Source: Epiperipatus broadwayi (taxonomy: Eukaryota > Onychophora > Udeonychophora > Euonychophora > Peripatidae). Taken from it: a stretch of 64,000 nt of DNA. Each line of letters begins with the position of its first letter. Position 1 is the first letter of the stretch. Shown one piece after another: positions 35,830-47,080 of this stretch. The stretch spans positions 1 to 64,000 of the forward strand of contig JAQFVV010013295.1 of assembly GCA_028023455.1 (NCBI GenBank), read 5' to 3'. A program made the position numbers and the translations under genes. Under the pieces are notes generated by a model. That model was not told the origin of the DNA, ran no database searches, and worked only from the letters and a program-made list of their open reading frames with translations.

Positions 35830-36965
35830 TATATTACAGGTATTATCATCATCAGGTAAAAGTATAATTCAGGTATGGTTGTTGGCATTGATCAGTTCCC
35901 TTCTGGCTAGGATTGGCAGACTTCAGGCAAAATGTCTTCTAAAACAGTGGTCTTCAACCTTTTCACACCTACAGACCAGCAAAAATAAGGATAAGATTTT
36001 GTGGACTGGCAGAAGTTTACAGATAAATTTTCTTAAAGATGCAAACTGCTTAGCCTTAGATGAGCATAATTGTTATAACTGATCAAAACAGCACATTAAT
36101 TACTGTGTATTGTAACGGTGTTGCTTACCTTCACATGCTGAATTTGCTTTCTTAATTTGCACAGTCATATTTCTACAGAAAACAGTACAATAACAATCAT
36201 TCTCATTGATGTACTTGCATTTCTATGTTTATTATTTCATTGTTAAAATATGCAAGAATGAAATGTTATTCATCTGAATACTGGGAAATATCACAACTAG
36301 TATCATTTCATGACAATGATTATGATAAATATAATATCTGTATTTAATGTTAAATATACAAGATGAAGTTATATATATATGGAGTTTGTATAATAAAAAA
36401 CTTTTTTTTTTAATTTTGAATTTTTTTTAGAAAAATAATAAAAAATTTAATGCCCCCCCCCCCCATAAACATCTGAGATAAATAGAAAAACAAATTAATT
36501 TATGTATGATTGATTAGATTTTGTTTTCGTTCTGTTTCTTTTTTTTTAATCGGGTAAAAATGCGATGAAAAAATAAATAAAAATTGTTTAGATTAATTAA
36601 AAGTTTAAAATATTATTTTGTTATTACAAACTTTCCTGCCAGTCTAGTGCATGGACTGACAGAAAACTTCTGTGGCCCGGCACCGGTCTGCAGACTGGGT
36701 ATTGCAAGACCACTGTTCTAGATCACATTTAAGCAGGGTAGTGATTGATTTGAAGTGACCCTGGCTTCAGGCAAATCAAAACTCCTCTGAAGAACTATAG
36801 AGTAGCTGCTTCATTGTCTTCCTAAATCTGATTCATGGTAGTTTTCTTATAGTTCTGCTAGCCATCTTTTCTGGACAGCTCTACTGTTGCCATTCTCTGG
36901 TACAGTTACCAACAAACTGCAGCTAACTCTTACAAAAATATTAGACAAAAACTAAAAACCAGACT
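35830..36965 (+). repeat. Dispersed repeat family C, interrupted by a hAT MITE
   Basis: The flanks of the hAT element (35830-35944 and 36716-36965) match, in order, the reverse complement of 62480-62810. Shared strings include AAAAGTATAATTCAGGTA, GACTTCAGG, TGTCTTCTA, CACATTTAA, TTTGAAGTGAC, AACTATAGAG.AGCTGCTTC and AAAAATATTA...CTAAAAACCAG. The match skips exactly the 771-base hAT insertion. The nature of the host repeat is unknown. Confidence 0.85.
35945..36715. mobile_element. hAT-type non-autonomous element (MITE)
   Basis: Terminal inverted repeats CAGTGGTCTTCAACC...CAGACC at the left and GGTCTGCAGA...GCAAGACCACTG at the right follow the CAGTGGT...ACCACTG pattern of hAT transposons. An imperfect 8-bp target duplication flanks it: TTCTAAAA (35937-35944) and TTCTAGAT (36716-36723). 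No transposase coding was found in the 771 bases. The uninterrupted paralogue at 62.7 kb confirms the boundaries. Confidence 0.9.
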
Positions 36966-37792
36966 AAACTAATATTTTTATCAACTCCTTTTATAGTAGA
37001 GTGGAGGTGACAAAAACACATATTAATCTTTTCAAATCTTTGCCTTTTAATTAAAAGCTACTTTTGAAATCAACTTTGAAATTTTACCAAAGATGTGATC
37101 TACATGTTTTTGCTTAGACAGAGAATTGTATATAAGCATTAATTAAAAGATTTTCAAAAATAGAAAAATAAATTTTTACAATTATCAGTTCTATTATGAT
37201 AAAATATGCTTGTTTTTTATAAATTCAAAATCAGAATATTAAAAATACAATATTAATATTTATTTAGACCTTTTTTGTTTAATTTATAATATAATTCTAT
37301 TTTAAATTCTGAATTATTTAACCCTTTACAGTTGTTATTATTCCCAGTGATGAGTATAAAATATCTGCAATTTTTTTTTATCTGTGTTTACTTCTACTTT
37401 TCCTTTCAACTTTGTATATATATTTATGCACACACACTATATCATTGGGTGCCATATAACAGAACTATTATATAACCCCCCTTCTGAGAAAAAAGTAAAA
37501 TAGAAATGAAACATCTATCTAACAATATTTTACATAATATACATGTATAATCAAAACAAAGTTCATATTTCAAACTATGTACTCATAAATTTTTTTAGAA
37601 ACTTGATAGACATCTGACTGCTAACAGAATAAATAATGACCTGCAATTTTGAAATAAAGAATTCAGCCATTGGAATAAGTACCCAATTCACCATGATCAC
37701 CAAGAGAGCTATTTTAATTGAGACACTATAAGCTACTACAATCCATGATAAAAGTAATGCAAAAAATTTTGCAAAGCCCTGCTAACTTGGAA

Positions 37793-37882
37793 GGGCTGGA
37801 AAATACAAAACTATGTCCTCCTTCTTTTGAGTCTTATGGGCTAGAAAATATAAGCTATGCCTTGCTCCTTTTCTTGGAGACT
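37793..37882. repeat. Degenerate tandem of about 48 bases
   Basis: GGGCTGGAAAATACAAAACT...CTTTTGAGTCTTA is followed by GGGCTAGAAAATATAAGCTA...CTTGGAGACTTA, then a third partial GAGGCTGGAA. Confidence 0.65.
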
Positions 37883-38152
37883 TAGAGGCTGGAATCATGG
37901 CAAGACTACATTAACTGTTCTATGATAAACAATATGAAATCAGAAAATGGGTTGGATCAAATATCCAAAATAGACCACCCCATGGAATTGCATGAAAACA
38001 TTGCATCTTCAAGTCAATGACAAAATCCTCCATCCATCATCAAAACTGAAAATATAGTTAAAGAAACTTCAACAATCAAACACTGAATCCAATCTCCAAA
38101 ACCATATTTTTTTTATTTAAAACTCTAAACATGAACTTCTTTAAATATACAT

Positions 38153-38960
38153 GAATACTATTTTAATATTTTAAACAGCATTAAACTGTTGCACATGCGC
38201 TTTGTATTTTAACTATAAAATGAATGAATACAAACACTTCAAACACATGATAAAGTCTTTGGAAAAGATAGAATGGCCATCTATCTTTTCGAGCTCAAAT
38301 GCTTTTGTATGGGTGAATCTTAAGTGTTTGAAAGTGAAAGCATGAAGATATTAAATAATCACTTTAAATTACTTTTACATGCTGGAATGAATGATGCTGG
38401 TGAAATTTATTAGAATTTACGATACATCATTCTTATTCAAAATTAAATGTATGTAAATAAGTCAATTATTTTATATAGCGCGATGGGTTTTTTACAAACT
38501 GTAATATTTTAAACAGTGTTAAACTGTTGCACATGTGCTTTGGATTTTAACTATAAAATGAATGAATACAGTTTGTAAAAAACATAGCGCTATATAAAAT
38601 AATTGACTTATTTACATACATTTAATTTCAAATAAGAATGATGTATCATAAATTCTAATAAATTTCACCAGCATCATTCATTCAAGCATGTAAAAGTAAT
38701 TGAAAGTGATTATTTAATATCTTCATGCTTTCACTTTCAAACACTTAAGATTCGCCCATATAAAAGCATTTGGGTTTGAAAAGATAGACGGCCATTCTAT
38801 CTTTTCCAAAGACTTTATCATGTGTTTGAAGTGTTTGTATTCATTCATTTTATAGTTAAAATTCCAAAGTGCATAGGCAACAGTTTAATGCTGTTTAAAG
38901 TATTACAGTTTGTAAAAACATTGCGCTATATAAAATAATTGACTTAAGAATACTATTTTA
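38153..38960. repeat. Fold-back element with 13-bp target-site duplication
   Basis: GAATACTATTTTA occurs exactly at 38153-38165 and 38948-38960. Between them are two inverted arms of about 340 bases (about 38166-38506 and 38567-38910), matching for example at ATAAAGTCTTTGGAAAAGAT, GAATGATGCTGGTGAAATTT and TCAATTATTTTATATAGCGC. The centre (38507-38566) repeats the outer 60 bases of the left arm in direct orientation. The string AGCGCTATATAAAATAATTG lies at the centre and again at the right end. No protein is encoded. Confidence 0.9.
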
Positions 38961-39100
38961 TAAATTATAATCATCAGTACTCTTGTCACATATTTCACAG
39001 TGATTTTTAAAATTAATTCTGCATAAAATGCATTTTTTTCTTTCTCAGTTGTGGTTTGAGATCAAGTTGATAATTTTGGAATGATGATCACCAGTATGTG

Positions 39101-39254
39101 ATCATCATCAGCCCCACATTGGGTGCCATTATCAATGAGATGGGGTATCTGGGTAGAAATTGGGATGATGGCAAATCATCATCATCAGCCCCACATTGGG
39201 TGCCATTATCAATGAGATGGGGTATCTGGGTAGAAATTGGGATGATGGCAAATC
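39101..39254. repeat. 77-base tandem duplication
   Basis: Two practically identical units, 39101-39177 and 39178-39254, each ATCATCATCAGCCCCACATT...TGGGATGATGGCAA, followed by a partial third start (ATCATCAACCCC). The near-identity implies a recent duplication or an assembly effect. The small open frame across it is a by-product. Confidence 0.95.
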
Positions 39255-39425
39255 ATCATCAACCCCAAGTTAACAAAATATAAAATTTATGAAAAAGTAT
39301 AATTATAATACTCAAAATAACCATTTATCATCATGAATGATCAACTATGAAATAAATCAAGAGTCAATCTGGTGACTGGATTTGAAATGGGTCTGTTGTA
39401 GACCATGTCAACTTTAGCCTTTGCC
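39240..39425 (+). repeat. Dispersed repeat family B, copy 2
   Basis: Aligns with 30645-30865 from GATGATGGCAAATCATC through TTGAAATGGGTCTGTTGTAG. It follows the 77-base tandem, whose unit ends with the family B start. Confidence 0.8.
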
Positions 39426-39760
39426 AGTTTGGGGTAATTATTTAAAGGTTGTAATTTATTTTTATTTTTAGTAGCCAGGAACTAACATTTCAAAAAATAG
39501 TTTTTTTAAAAAATTATTGTAGCATGAAGCAATACTGCTATCAATTACCCAAAGATGCTAATGAATGAAATTACTAAGACACTGTATCGTAAAAGACTGA
39601 AAATGGATATAATATTCTTAATGAGCCTTCTACTGAGATTTAGAAGAGATAAAAATTTAATTACTATAAACCAAAATAATATGGTATTCAACCTCATTGA
39701 AGGTGATGTATATAATAAGATAAAATAAATATTAATTTTAAAAAAATATTCTAAACTTGC

Positions 39761-39927
39761 CTTGAGCTTTTCTAATTTTGGACAAACAGACCATTTGTTA
39801 TCACCTAAATGATGTTCCATTATTTCTTTCTCTTCTGGTAAAATATAAGTTTGAATAAATTCTTTCACATCTTTATAGTATTTCTGGGCCTTAGGGCTTA
39901 GAGCTGAAGAATGAATTGGAAGCATCC
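39761..39927 (-). CDS. ACAD11: ACAD10/11-like gene, exon d (start of dehydrogenase domain)
   Basis: Exon of 167 bases. The acceptor is GTATTAG|GGATGC. It reads MLPIHSSALSPKAQKYYKDV, then KEFIQTYILPEEKEIMEHHL and KWSVCPKLEKLK. This is the N-terminal alpha-helical segment of the acyl-CoA dehydrogenase domain (KEF...yI.P.E.E pattern). The exon ends in phase 0 at CTCAAG followed by GCAAGT: a GC rather than GT donor, otherwise matching the consensus of the rare GC-AG introns. Joining at this point to exon e restores [16 protein letters not shown], the expected family sequence, so the GC donor is well supported. Confidence 0.93.
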
Positions 39928-42274
39928 CTAATACAAAAAAATTGAACAGCTATTTAAATAAAAATATATTATTTAATATTCTGCATTACAACAATTTTGA
40001 CTTGAAAATATAAATTTCCAATTATAGCAAGAAAGAACTTGCCTTCGAATATTTTCATACAAAGATAATATATAAATGTGTACATAAACAATAATGAAGA
40101 CCTTATATTAGTAGATTAAACATGTCATATCCTGTAACAATTTAAAATTAAAAATAATAATAATAAATAAATATTTTTATTATTAAATTTTTATTTAAAA
40201 ATTATACATTTTAAAATCTAACTATATAAATCTCTCGAATCAAAAATAAACATTCCCAAGTTCAACATTATATAATTCTAGTATGTAAGTAAATATTTAA
40301 AATAAATAAAAAATGTTTTCATTTTTTTAAAAAATTAAAAAATTTAATGATATTGCTTCTTGGAGATTCAATTATTTACAATTCTCGCTTTTTGATGAGT
40401 GATTTTTTTTTCTTGGGGAATTATTTTTAATCTTGCTTTCTGGTTACTTTCCTTTTCAACAATTAAAGTTCCATTAAGCTTTGACCATTTCATATGGAGA
40501 TTTTGAAGGCAGGTATCATACATTCAATTGGTCATGTCATAAGAGAGATAGATTCAAAATCTGGAGAAAAAAAATTGAAAATTTTCAGCCAAACGTAACA
40601 AAAACTCTGGAAGAATACAGTTTGAAAGTATTGTTCACAACTGGTAAAGATGATTTGTCTAATTGAACATTCCAATGTTTACTGCTACATAATGATAATT
40701 TTTCCTACTCCTATTGTAAAATAATTTCAACTTTCACTTGAATTAACAGATAGTTCTTATTTCATGAATGTTAGGACTCAGGCTGTTATTTTAATCACTG
40801 CTAAATCTATTTATGGGCACAACTTGCATGAATTTAAGATAATTACTTTTTGCTGAAATATCAAGTACATCTAATATTGAAATCAAGATCATATTTTCCC
40901 TCACATCTTTATGGGATAGTCAAAACAAAAAATAAACTCTTTTGTTTAATAATCCTAAGTAATTTTTTTTATTTACAATTTAATTAACTAAGTAGACCTT
41001 TCTATATCTATAAATAAGTCTTATATATTTCTAACTTTATTGGATTAATCAAATTTATAAACAAACTATTTATTATTTTAATCTATTCTAAAAAGGCCAA
41101 TTAAAGTTTTTACACCTTCTTTTTTAGATTTTTAATTTTTCATCAAATAATTATACCTAAAATCATTATAAATTTCAAATGAAATAAGTTACACTAATAA
41201 AAACTATGATTTTACAGATATCAGAGAATATTTTAAATGTACAATGTTTTAGACCTATTTTTTAACTTATACCTTTTATAAATAAATAATAATTATAAAT
41301 AGTATTTTCTAGATTTCATTTTATTATAATAAATAACTTTTTCTAGCCATGTGGAAATTAATAAAATAATTCATGTTCTTTTTTTTTTTAAACAAGCAAA
41401 TAAATAGCTCACTTCTGACCAGTTCCTTCTTAATATTTTTACTTAACAAAAAATTAAATAAATATATTATTGGGTTATTTTATTAACTCTTATTTGTAAT
41501 TCATTTAGAAACTTTTATTTCACATTGTATAAAGTTTTAGCAGTTTTATAAGGAACTAACTTCTCATTTGCTATGAGAAAACTATAAATTTATTAAGTTA
41601 CATTATATGGGTGTATATGATACATCAATGTCTATACAATTACAATATATAAAAGAGAGTCAAAAATAAAAATGAGATTTTGGTTTTAAATCTTTAAAAT
41701 ATTTGGAATTTCAAACTCTTTTCTTATATAGAGTAAACTAATAAGATGGTCATATGGCAAGAATATTATTTCCTATCAGAAGCAAATTGATAGCCTGGAC
41801 TTCAGACATACAAACACTAGCAATGAGATATTTTACTACTGACATAACTTGTAATATTTTGTAAATCAAAGGCAGAATAAAAATTAATTTTCATGATGCA
41901 AATATCTGTAAAAGTAACTTGAATTAAAACACTTATTATATCTCTGAATGCAGCCATTAATATATCTTTTTGATATTTTCAAATTGAAAACTTTCTGATT
42001 CTGAAAATTTACAAGTTTATTATATATTACAAACTGATATCTAATAATTTTAGCTAAATAACAAATATGATCATCAGATAAACATATAAAACATCTCAAA
42101 GTTATAATTTTTAGTACAATATTTCATTTATCAATTTTATAAAAATTAAAAACTAGTAATTCATTAAAAGCTTATAAATGCACCCACATGATGAACCACC
42201 CTACTCTTTTAAAATTTTTAAACTTTCTTTAAAATTTTTAAATATCTATATTGGTTTTATCAACTAACTCATTG

Positions 42275-42325
42275 AAAGCTATTTTATAGGATAAAAACAT
42301 AAAAGCTATTTTATAGGATAAAAAC
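42275..42325. repeat. Short tandem duplication (about 26 bases)
   Basis: AAAGCTATTTTATAGGATAA plus AAACAT, repeated twice in direct succession without mismatch. Confidence 0.9.
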
Positions 42326-43179
42326 ATTACAATAAGTAAACTTATTTTTTTATATTATTATTTATTACACTGAGATTATAAACTTAATTATATACATTAA
42401 AAAAAACATATCTCTTTTTATAAAACTGCAACATATTTATATTACCCACATTAAGAAAAAATAATAAAAACATACCTTTCTGTAAAAATATTAGAAAAAA
42501 GTGATTTCAGAGCAAAGATTAAATTATATAATCTTATCTTATTTTTTTTATCAATAAATTAAAAAATTTAAATGTATACACACACAACAATGCAAATGCC
42601 TTAATTTATTATTTTCGTATTTTAGCTATTTTCATTTTTTTTCCATGTAATAAATAAAATAGTAAGTTTACAAATAGAAATATTAATATTAAAAAAGGGA
42701 AATATTCCTTTACATATAAATGTATGTAATTATCTATAATTAATAATCATGTGTATGTGAACAGAATGGTCATCACACTAATCAGTCTATGAGCTCAGAT
42801 TGCAATTCTTTTCAGTTACATATCTATATACAGAAATAAATTTATATCTGTAGTAGGATAGATATAGACAAAACACTTCTTGAAAGCCTGGCAATGTTAG
42901 CCATCTTGTAGACAAGCATCTAAAAATACTGTTTGCTTCCATTTTCCATAAAATAAAAACATTTTATAATGTGAGTATCCATGTTTTTTCATTTGGAAAT
43001 TTTTAAAGAAACTGAATAGTCTTTAATGACACATGGATATATGGATTACTTATAAGATAAATTCATATATGCAAAAAGACTAAATAGTAAATAACTGGTC
43101 TACTATATCAAGTCTATAGATAGAAAATGGTGGATATTTTTGAAAGGTTTGAAAGTAATTTTTACCAGTTCATAAACTT

Positions 43180-43450
43180 ATTGACATTTGTGAGCAAACA
43201 TTGTAGTATTCTAACTGAATATATGGTTGAGAGAACAGACAGATATCATTGACATCATTAAAATAATTAAAAGACTAACATGAAGCTAAGTAGTTGGACA
43301 TGTTTCTAGAATGGATGAATAGTTGAAGTCTTAAACTGGATATCAAAAGATTGTAAAAAACCTAGAAAGAAACCAAATGTGAGATGGATGAATGAAATAA
43401 GAAAATTTATTGAGGTAATGTAAAGACAAAAAGTTATGAATCAGAGAAAC
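43180..43450 (+). mobile_element. Decayed fragment of the same RTE/jockey-like LINE
   Basis: The sequence parallels 4320-4520: CATCATTAAAATAATTAAAA, GTTGGACATGTTTCTAGAAT and GTGAGATGGATGAATGAAAT correspond to the IEKIKRLKWSWAGHIAR and RWMDEIRK region, with stops and indels. Here the codon that is TAG at 4474 is TGG, showing that the 4474 stop is a copy-specific mutation. It lies in the intron between exons c and d. Confidence 0.75.
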
Positions 43451-45514
43451 TGTATTAAATTGTAATAATAATCAGAAAAAAATAAATTCTTTATAACAGC
43501 TATATTTTCTGATTATTATTTTATGGAAGAATAACATAAAGATATTTATTCTTTTCCAATTTTGATAATATTAGTAAAATTTATGAATTGTAATGGATCC
43601 ACAATGGTTAAAAATATTTTGTAAAGAGATTATTAGACTGCATTAGTGTCATTAATTAGTATTATGACTGTATTTTATTTTATGTAGAGAGTGTTTAATG
43701 AATCTAACAATAACAGCATTGTGGAGGTAATATATAAGTATGTATTTTTCAGAGCATGATAAATTTTAGCAAAGAAGAATGAATCAGAATAATATTATTC
43801 TTAGAAAATTAAAATCAGAGAATAGCAAAGTAATGCAGTAATGGTATGATGAACAATTTGGAAAAAGCATATCATAGCTTCCTCCTTTTTTTAATGAACA
43901 TTTCAATATGAATATCTATGTTTTCTCAAAAATAAAAATTTTAAATTTTTGAATGAGTATGAAAAATTCCCAATGTGCTTCCATAAAGACAGAATTTACA
44001 CCATTATGACATCTGAATAACTCTTAAAACAAAATTTTTCTCAAAAGTAAAGTCATCAAGCACTTGTGAAATGGTGAGTAAAGAGTTTGTGTCTTATGAT
44101 CTTTGATTTTTATCTTTAGTTACTTGAAAACACACATAAATACAGAAAAAATTGCATCAGTCCATAATTGAGCTATATAACAACAGTACTCCTTGCATTA
44201 TTATTGCTATATGTTTACTGACTGGGGAAAAACAACAAATTTATGTAATCAAAAAATAATGGTGCAATATTAAGCAAATGCTTTAGTTTTACTGTGTTTT
44301 TCTGCTATGATGTTGGACTTTGAAATACTCATATTATTAGCTTAAATTAGATAAGTCTTTAAATTAATGAATACAACTTTCCTGCATTATCATAAATTTT
44401 TAATTTTAGAGCAAGTCAAGATTTAAATTAGTATACCATATTTATGATGTTATGTATATTGCTGACTTTAAATGAAACCAATGTTTCAATTAATATTTAT
44501 TACATGTAAATTGTCATATTTTACAACAGACACTTGTGATAATTAGTTCCAAATATTGGCATAAATACTGCACATCCAGATAGTAAAAAACTAATATCCA
44601 TTATTAATACACATAAATATAATACAATCATTTTCATTGTATCTTTGCAGTACGTGTGTGTGTATATATATATATATAATTTTTTGAACAATTATACACA
44701 TAAAAGTTTAATAAAAACAATAGTCAAAATATGATTAAAAATGTTATAATTAATAAAGTTAATACTATGTCTTTTTACCAAAAAATAAATACATAAATAA
44801 AAATCCTTTCCCTTTTCTTGTAAACAGATAAGTAAATTAGCTATATTTAATGAACATGATAGAAATGTGAACTTCATTATCTGCAATAAAAAAAAAAATT
44901 TCCTCAGAGGTTTTCATATCAAATGTAACAAAATCAAAATAATGTAATCTCTCATAAAAATTATTACTCTTCCTTATTTACCCTTTAATTTAGGACAATA
45001 TATTAATGTAACCTTCAATTTTATAATTATTTAGTTCATCATTATGTATCTAGGTTTCTATCAAAGCAATTAAGTTATAAAATAAGCCAAAAAAATATCA
45101 AAGTTTGACCTAACATATATTTTATCATGTACAATAAATTCTTCAATCCATAGAGAAAACAAACTTCTATGAGCTTCTAAATGTTTGTTTGAATAGATCT
45201 GCAATAGTTTCCAATTGTATGTGATGAGTCTTTCATTAGTGTACATTTGAAAATTATTCTCTGAATCTATAATACCTTTAACCAATAATTTAATAAAAGT
45301 TTTTGAAATAATGATTTTGCTAAACTCTTATCTTCAATCCTAATGGGATGATATTAAAACTAATGGGTAAATGAAAATAGAACCCTATTAAATATTTTTT
45401 TTCATTGTGAAATACAAATAATAATAATTATTTTTTCTTTGTGTATAAATAATTAATTTGTAATGACAAATAGCTGTGAATTCATGTAATAATATTATAT
45501 ATATATATGTTGAA

Positions 45515-45621
45515 ATGAAGATTTTTACGGGTTGTATATATAAAATATATATTTTGCGGGTTCATCCGTGTTAAAAAATTTTAATATTAATATTCCGACA
45601 TTTCAACTTGGTCAAACAAGT
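45515..45621 (-). mobile_element. Penelope-like element fragment spanning a tail-to-head junction
   Basis: The reverse complement reads CATTTCAACTTGGTC-side 3' sequence, then the terminal CACGGATGAACCCGCAAAA, a short TA-rich spacer and AACCCGTAAAAATCTTCA. The same order occurs at 985-1061, where the truncated copy joins the longer one (AACCCGTGCAAATCTTCG). The fragment therefore carries the end of one unit and the start of the next. It lies in the intron between exons c and d. Confidence 0.75.
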
Positions 45622-46160
45622 CTTGTGTAATTATTATTGTAATTAAGAAAGAATGTAAACAAGATACTGATTAAAAAACAAAATAAGACATGGGTAAATA
45701 ATTTTTTTGAAAAATATATAATGTTGCTTGTGACTTGAGAGTAACACAGATTACTGTGTAGAAAAACCATGAATATCAAAACATTGGAGTTAGTTATTAG
45801 TAAGTAGTGACTAGTAGAATCAAAGAAAACAAGTATTGTAGGGCAAATTCAGTGCTGATCATCTAAATTTCCAAAAAAAATAGTAGAAGGAATTACAATT
45901 AGGAAACAAAATGCTTGTATTTAATTTAATTTAAAACATAGCTCAGCATTGAAAAACTACAAGTTATCATTATCATTTTCAATTGCGACTATGACAATAT
46001 GTGTATTTGCAAATAGTTATATGCTAAATGCAAACAATAGGTGAATCATTTGTTTATTGCCTGGAAATACAATAATTGAAGAAATATTCTCTAAATCAAT
46101 TACTGTGCCAAACAAAACAGCACATGATCACCATTCTTTATACTTAAACAACTGTTTACA

Positions 46161-46698
46161 CAGAGGCAAAACTCTCCATACAGTATCACCACTCAATGCA
46201 AGCCAGAGTAATCAATAGATGCAGAAAGTTGTGCATAAAATCCCTATCTAGTGGCTACTTATCCAATATCCCTAGACTAGTTTCTAGATTGTGGCTTTCA
46301 TCAGTGAGGAACCTTGGATCTGAGAGCACTGTATTATGGTGATTGTGATTATTAAAGAATCAAAGGCATAAAAAGTATGGATGCTGAACTGACAGTTCAG
46401 ATCTATATGACTATACAAGCTAATGATCTTGAATTGAAAACATAATTATGTTTTTATTTTGGACTCAAAGCTTTATAGTAAAAGATGGCTGCTGGAGAGT
46501 TGCATTAGATCCTAAGATGTAGGTGCAGTGCTCTCAGATACAAGGCTCCTTACTGATGAAAGCCACAAGCTGAAAAGTAGTCTAGTAATATTGGACAAGT
46601 AAGCATTAGATAGGGATTTTATGCACAAACCATCTTGCATTCACTGATTACTCTGACTTACACTGAGTGGCGCTACTGTATGGAGAATTTTGCCTCTG
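46161..46698. repeat. Family A fold-back element
   Basis: Left arm 46161-46330 and right arm 46527-46698 are inverted copies: CAGAGGCAAAACTCTCCATA against TATGGAGAATTTTGCCTCTG, GAGTAATCAATAGATGCA against its inverse, CATAAAATCCCTATCTAGTG, GAAAGCCACAA and TGAGAGCACT next to the centre. About 200 bases lie between the arms. Shortened relatives occur at 19105, 20045, 25070 and 59055. No protein or clear target duplication was found; a MITE or a pair of opposed SINEs are both possible. Confidence 0.85.
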
Positions 46699-47025
46699 AG
46701 TACAAACAAAACAGTTGGAGATAAACTAGAATTCAAAAAAATTACTGTCATAGTATTGTTGCTTTGTAGAGAAACCACAAATTGTAAAAAAAAAAACAAT
46801 AATGAAACTTGAAGGGTTTAGCTTCCAATAGATATTTCTTTGCAAAGTGTCAAAAAGATACTTTCTCAAAATTATATTATACACAATATGCTTATCAGTA
46901 ATAAAATATTAAGATTTCAATTGATCTTCAATGACTATAGTCAATTATATAATAGTATTAATTTTTATAAGAGAAGTAATTAGCATATTCTTTAATATTT
47001 TTTTTTTAATTTTACTTGTTTATAA

Positions 47026-47080
47026 TAGTTTTTGAATATAAAATGTTTAATAATAGTTTTTGAATATAAAATGTTTAACA
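47026..47080. repeat. Short tandem duplication (about 27 bases)
   Basis: AATAGTTTTTGAATATAAAA plus TGTTTA, present twice in succession. Confidence 0.9.

Larger units (their letters stand above)
30120..39760. other. Intron between exons d and e (GC-AG intron)
   Basis: A 9641-base intron, the largest in the gene, with donor GCAAGT and acceptor TATTAG. Contents: dispersed repeat family B (30645-30865), a SINE-like segment (31570-31640), a PLE fragment (31680-31915), a local duplication (33770-33890), family C repeat with a nested hAT MITE (35830-36965), degenerate tandem (37793-37882), the fold-back with 13-bp TSD (38153-38960) and a 77-base tandem duplication with a family B copy (39101-39425). 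A run of 14 C at about 36452 may be a sequencing artefact. Confidence 0.9.

Noticed and set aside
35800-35835. CTGATGAGAC on the minus strand near 35820 as a hammerhead
   Set aside because: A short GAC/GTC pairing exists, but GAAA is not at the required position.
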